A DNA stretch of 64,000 bases, taken from contig NZ_CP036278.1 in NCBI RefSeq assembly GCF_007748035.1, positions 558,001-622,000 on the forward strand, given 5' to 3'. This document shows positions 60,846-64,000 of the stretch, in pieces (position 1 is the stretch's first letter; every line of letters starts with the position of its first letter). Source of the DNA: Aeoliella mucimassa. Lineage in GTDB: Bacteria > Planctomycetota > Planctomycetia > Pirellulales > Lacipirellulaceae. A program made the position numbers and the translations under genes. The notes below the pieces were generated by a model. The model ran no database searches, was not told the DNA's origin, and saw nothing but the letters and a program-made list of their open reading frames with translations.

Positions 60846-62768
60846 CTACTGTTTCACGGTAAAGTGGAAAGTGCTTCCTTCGCCTGGGGTCGACTCGACC
60901 CAGATTTGTCCCCCAAGTCGCTGCACAATCCGCCGGCAGTTGGCCAGGCCGATGCCGGTTCCCCCTTCGCGCTCGCGTCTCGCGTGAAGTCGTTTGAAAA
61001 TCTCGAAGATTTGTTCCCGGTACTGGGGCTCGATGCCAATACCGTTGTCTTTGACTGAAAACTCAAACCCTTCGGATGTCTTTTTCGCAGCGATGTGAAT
61101 CTTGGGAGGCTGGTCCGATCGGTATTTAAGGGCATTGCTGATGAGGTTTTGTAACAGCAAAATCAGCTGGCTCTCGTCCGCGTGAATTACCGGTAGTTCG
61201 TCATAAGTGATTATTGCGCCGAGTTCTTTGATGCGAAGCTCGAGCGATTCGATCACCGCTCGTAAGCACTCGCCGGGGTCGACCTTGGAAAAAGCCTTTC
61301 CGCGGGAAGTGATTCGCGAGTATTGTAGCAGATCGGTGATCAGGTGTTGAAGCCGACGGGCTCCGCTCAGCACAGTTTTTAGGTAACTCTTGCTGTCGCT
61401 GCTGAGTATGGTGTGTTCATCTTCTTCGATAAGCTCTGCGTACGCAGTGATCTTGCGGAGCGGCTCTTGCAGGTCGTGAGAAGCGATGTAGGCAAATTGC
61501 TCGAGTTCCTGATTGCTCTGCTTAAGCTTCTCGTTGAGCCCCTTGAGGTCAACCACTTGACGCCATTCTCGAAGGTCGCGATTGGTTTCAAGAATCACCT
61601 TGGTCTCGCCAAGATGCATGAGTTGCTGACGGCTAAATACTTCGATTTCCTCCCCGTCCTTGGTGCGGTGAATCATGCGGCCGCCCCAGTGACCTTGCTG
61701 CATCACCTGATCTTCAACTTGTTCTCCAGATATAGTTTGGACCGCCCGCAAAAGTTCGTGAGGCCGGGTGCCGATGGCCTCTTGCTTGCTGTAGCCATAT
61801 AAGCTGGCAGCCCCCTGGTTCCAACTGCGAATCGTACCCCCTGGTTCCCAGGACAGAATCGCATCGTGGCTCAGGTGGATAAGCTGCGACATTTCCCGCA
61901 ACTTGCGATTGCGGTTCTCCAACTCTTCGATGTATCCCTGAATCTTGCGTTCTTGCTCGATCCGTTCGGTGACATCGACCCCTTCGGGAATCAGATAGAT
62001 CACCTCGCCATCGTCCGAGAACACCGGTGTAATGCGCAGGTCGATGTGCACCAGCGTGCCATCCTTCATGGGATGGTCCGCGGCGAGATTCATCACCTGT
62101 CCAGCGGCAGCCTGCTCGATGGCCTTGCGGACGCGGTCTTGTAATTCGGGGGAGTGAGAGATCCACGGAGTATCGCTGAAGTGTTTGCCATAAACCTCTT
62201 CCGGCGGGACCTCTAAGAGCTGCAGAGCAGCTCGGTTCGCGTCGACCACGGTGCCATCGATGTCGAGCAGGCCGACTAAGTGACTGCAGCTGTCGTAGAT
62301 GCCTTGCAACCGGTACTTGGCGTCGCGCAGTGCGTCTTCTTGTTGCTTGCGGTGGGTAATATCCTGGGTGACCTTGCAAAACCCGGTAATCTGCCCCAAC
62401 GAATCGTAGACGGCCGAAAGTCCCACGAGCGCCCAGAACTGGGAACCATCTTTGCGTACTCGCCAACCTTCGTTCTCGAATTTACCCGTTTTGCGCGCCT
62501 GTTCGAGTTCGACTTCCGGAATTCCCGCAGCGATATCTTCAGGGGTAAAAAATAGCGAGAAGTGCTTGCCAATGATTTCGTCGGCTTCGTATCCCTTAAG
62601 CTTCTTCGCGGTGTCGTTCCAAGTTCGCACCTTGCCATAAGCATTGAGCATGAAGATGGCATGGTCTTGGATCGACCCGAGCATTTCTTGCAGGAGGGCT
62701 TCGTCTTGAACCTGACCCTGTGTGTTGGTTCTCGTTCGAGAGAGGTCTCGTGATTCAACAACAGGCAT
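60846..62768 (-). CDS. multi-PAS sensor histidine kinase
   Basis: The 640-residue protein has three PAS domains (about 25-140, 150-265 and 280-400), a HisKA domain with 'IASHDLQEPLRKI' (His near 428) and an ATPase domain with 'VKDNGIGIEPQYREQIF' and 'GTGIGLANCRRIVQ'. No membrane helix is seen, so it is a cytoplasmic sensor. It phosphorylates the receiver encoded just downstream. ATG 62768 has GAGGA upstream. The signal is not known. Confidence 0.93.
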   Translation of the reverse strand: MPVVESRDLSRTRTNTQGQVQDEALLQEMLGSIQDHAIFMLNAYGKVRTWNDTAKKLKGYEADEIIGKHFSLFFTPEDIAAGIPEVELEQARKTGKFENEGWRVRKDGSQFWALVGLSAVYDSLGQITGFCKVTQDITHRKQQEDALRDAKYRLQGIYDSCSHLVGLLDIDGTVVDANRAALQLLEVPPEEVYGKHFSDTPWISHSPELQDRVRKAIEQAAAGQVMNLAADHPMKDGTLVHIDLRITPVFSDDGEVIYLIPEGVDVTERIEQERKIQGYIEELENRNRKLREMSQLIHLSHDAILSWEPGGTIRSWNQGAASLYGYSKQEAIGTRPHELLRAVQTISGEQVEDQVMQQGHWGGRMIHRTKDGEEIEVFSRQQLMHLGETKVILETNRDLREWRQVVDLKGLNEKLKQSNQELEQFAYIASHDLQEPLRKITAYAELIEEDEHTILSSDSKSYLKTVLSGARRLQHLITDLLQYSRITSRGKAFSKVDPGECLRAVIESLELRIKELGAIITYDELPVIHADESQLILLLQNLISNALKYRSDQPPKIHIAAKKTSEGFEFSVKDNGIGIEPQYREQIFEIFKRLHARREREGGTGIGLANCRRIVQRLGGQIWVESTPGEGSTFHFTVKQ

Positions 62769-63228
62769 AGTTTAGTCCTCGGAAACAATGCTTCGTATGC
62801 GCGGGCGATAAGCGTGATGGCCAGGCACCCAACAATGTAACGACTGACTTTGGACATCGTACAAGAGGCCGGAATAAAAAAACAGCATTCTAGCCTGACG
62901 TTTCGAGTCGATCGATGAAAGACCGTTGCTGCCCCCCCCAGGGATGCATCGTTAGGAAGAGCAACCTGACTGCACAACCATACCTTGAATTGAGGAAAGT
63001 TCTCGCCCAATCATGAATTCGATAGGGAACCCGCAATACTTGAGAATGCGGGTGTGGGTATTTGCCAGTCGGTAGCCGTGCATTTACCGCAGAGAGCGGT
63101 ACTTATGGCGTAGGGCGAGCAATGCCTAGCAGCAAGGTGTGTGTTGTGTGCGATGCCCTATCCTGGGGGTACACCCAGGCACGGCTGATCGATTGACACC
63201 TGCAAGAATTTTTTGTGATAAAGCCTGT
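62769..63228. other. intergenic region, no clear features
   Basis: No gene is supported in these 460 bp before the kinase start. There are some short poly-A/C runs and no convincing terminator or promoter pair. Confidence 0.4.
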
Positions 63229-64000
63229 TTAGCCGAGTTCGGCGGCAAGCCAAACCGATCGCGCCCACCGCACGCTGAGCAAACCGACCACCACCACCGC
63301 GGCGGCCAAGCAGATTCCCATTGCGTATCCAACAAACTTTAGCGACAAGAACACGCCCGCTGCGATACCAAACAACAGGTACAACGTGAGTATCATGAGC
63401 ACCAGCCGCTTCAAACCAGAACTGATTAGCGAGAAGCGGAATGGCAACCCAACGAGCAGCGGTTGCATCGCCAGGCCGGTGATCAGTGCCGCTGCGATGT
63501 TGCGTGCAGTAAGTTGTTCGGGGGCAAACGCCATGGTGGTCGCCAGCACCATCGCTGCCATCGGTACGATCGCCCAAAGTACTAGCAGGACGAACTGACG
63601 CAGCAATCCGTCGACTAGTGCTTCGCGACGTAGCGGTAAGAGCAGGTCTTGCCCCAAGCGTGTCCGACGGATTGCAATCGCCTGGCTGGCAAACATAGGT
63701 GCCATCGCACAGAAAATTGCACCCTGCGTCGCGAGCAGCATGGTGATTTTGCTTGCGCCGGAATCGCCTTGGTTCATGCTGCCTACGATAAAGGTTTGCA
63801 CAGTGGTAATCGCAAGAACGATCAGCAGAACATTCACTGCCATCACCGGAGCCGGCATCATGCCCATGCCGTAGCGAAGCAGTCGCGGGCGGGTTGCCTC
63901 GTCGGGCGTCGAGATAGTTGCCAGGCGGTCGTGCCAGCTGTCGGTGATCCACCGCATCAGCGGACGCCGCGTCACCCAGCGTGAGATCAGTTGCCGGCCT
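63229..64000 (-). CDS. membrane protein, C-terminal part (runs past the window end)
   Basis: The frame is open to the end of the window, so the N-terminus is missing. At least 257 residues are seen with about six hydrophobic segments, e.g. 'VLLIVLAITTVQTFIVGS', 'LLRQFVLLVLWAIVPMAAMVLATTM' and 'ILTLYLLFGIAAGVFLSLKFVGYAMG'. A cytoplasmic segment 'RRTRLGQDLLLPLRREALVDG' lies between. The layout suits an ABC-2 type permease half, but no motif proves it. Confidence 0.6.
   Translation of the reverse strand, partial: GRQLISRWVTRRPLMRWITDSWHDRLATISTPDEATRPRLLRYGMGMMPAPVMAVNVLLIVLAITTVQTFIVGSMNQGDSGASKITMLLATQGAIFCAMAPMFASQAIAIRRTRLGQDLLLPLRREALVDGLLRQFVLLVLWAIVPMAAMVLATTMAFAPEQLTARNIAAALITGLAMQPLLVGLPFRFSLISSGLKRLVLMILTLYLLFGIAAGVFLSLKFVGYAMGICLAAAVVVVGLLSVRWARSVWLAAELG

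Noticed and set aside
63158-63952. Alternative minus-strand frame of 264 codons at the right end
   Set aside because: It overlaps the membrane protein frame in another phase and has an arginine/alanine-rich, non-hydrophobic product.
1-64000. tRNA, rRNA or riboswitch genes
   Set aside because: No cloverleaf, rRNA-like or known riboswitch consensus was recognised by reading; a covariance-model search would be needed to exclude them fully.

Overview
The window looks like the chromosome of a planctomycete, probably of the Pirellulales type. The evidence is family content: a Tat-exported Gfo/Idh/MocA oxidoreductase, leucine-rich repeats of the 'ITDEGL' kind, a dockerin-like plus PEP-CTERM protein, a DUF1570 HExxH protein, an ECF sigma factor with a very long membrane anti-sigma protein, a lysine-rich H1-like protein and many secreted or lipoprotein hypotheticals. 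This assignment is inference from families; no rRNA or other marker is present. I found no tRNA, rRNA or CRISPR array.

Layout. 1-0.43 kb: the right part of an IS5/IS903-type insertion sequence, cut by the window edge, with a 69-bp tandem duplication of its right end and a host gene truncated next to it. 0.7-6 kb: oxidoreductase, LRR protein and three small exported proteins of one family. 6-12.1 kb: a four-gene Yej/Opp-type oligopeptide ABC importer. 12.1-26.2 kb: GNAT and DUF202 proteins, a PIN/VapC toxin-antitoxin pair, a CDGSH protein, ECF sigma/anti-sigma, a glycogen-branching-type GH13 enzyme, a PEP-CTERM protein, two HExxH-type proteins and a fused iron-type ABC permease.

26.4-42.8 kb, all on + strand, is a phage-derived head module: candidate leader RNA/terminator, papain-like hydrolase, trypsin-like protease, ParB-like protein, ABC-ATPase/GNAT fusion, small and large terminase, portal, prohead protease, major capsid and several neck-type genes. 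It has no integrase, tail, lysis or replication genes. It ends 22 bp from the stop codon of glgA, with what looks like the start of one more phage gene cut there. Its gaps hold five copies of a ~120-127-bp palindromic repeat and five copies of a GC-rich GGGGAGGGG hairpin repeat, one of the latter in frame inside a gene. A complete IS (1,035 bp, 9-bp target duplication) sits 15 bp inside the capsid gene. The IS right end supplies an in-frame GTG, so the rest of the capsid frame stays open.

42.8-64 kb: glgA, aspartate aminotransferase, a 1.4-kb gene-free stretch, the H1-like protein, a DEAD-box helicase, tandem duplicated membrane proteins, ExbD plus a TPR protein, trpA, a zinc-ribbon acyl carrier protein, an esterase, a lipoprotein with an internal duplication, trpB, mutM, a response regulator with a multi-PAS histidine kinase, and a membrane protein running off the end. 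The best candidates for something new are the head-only phage module with its repeats and IS-captured capsid gene, the hairpin RNA at its left border, and the unusual non-coding block before the H1-like gene.
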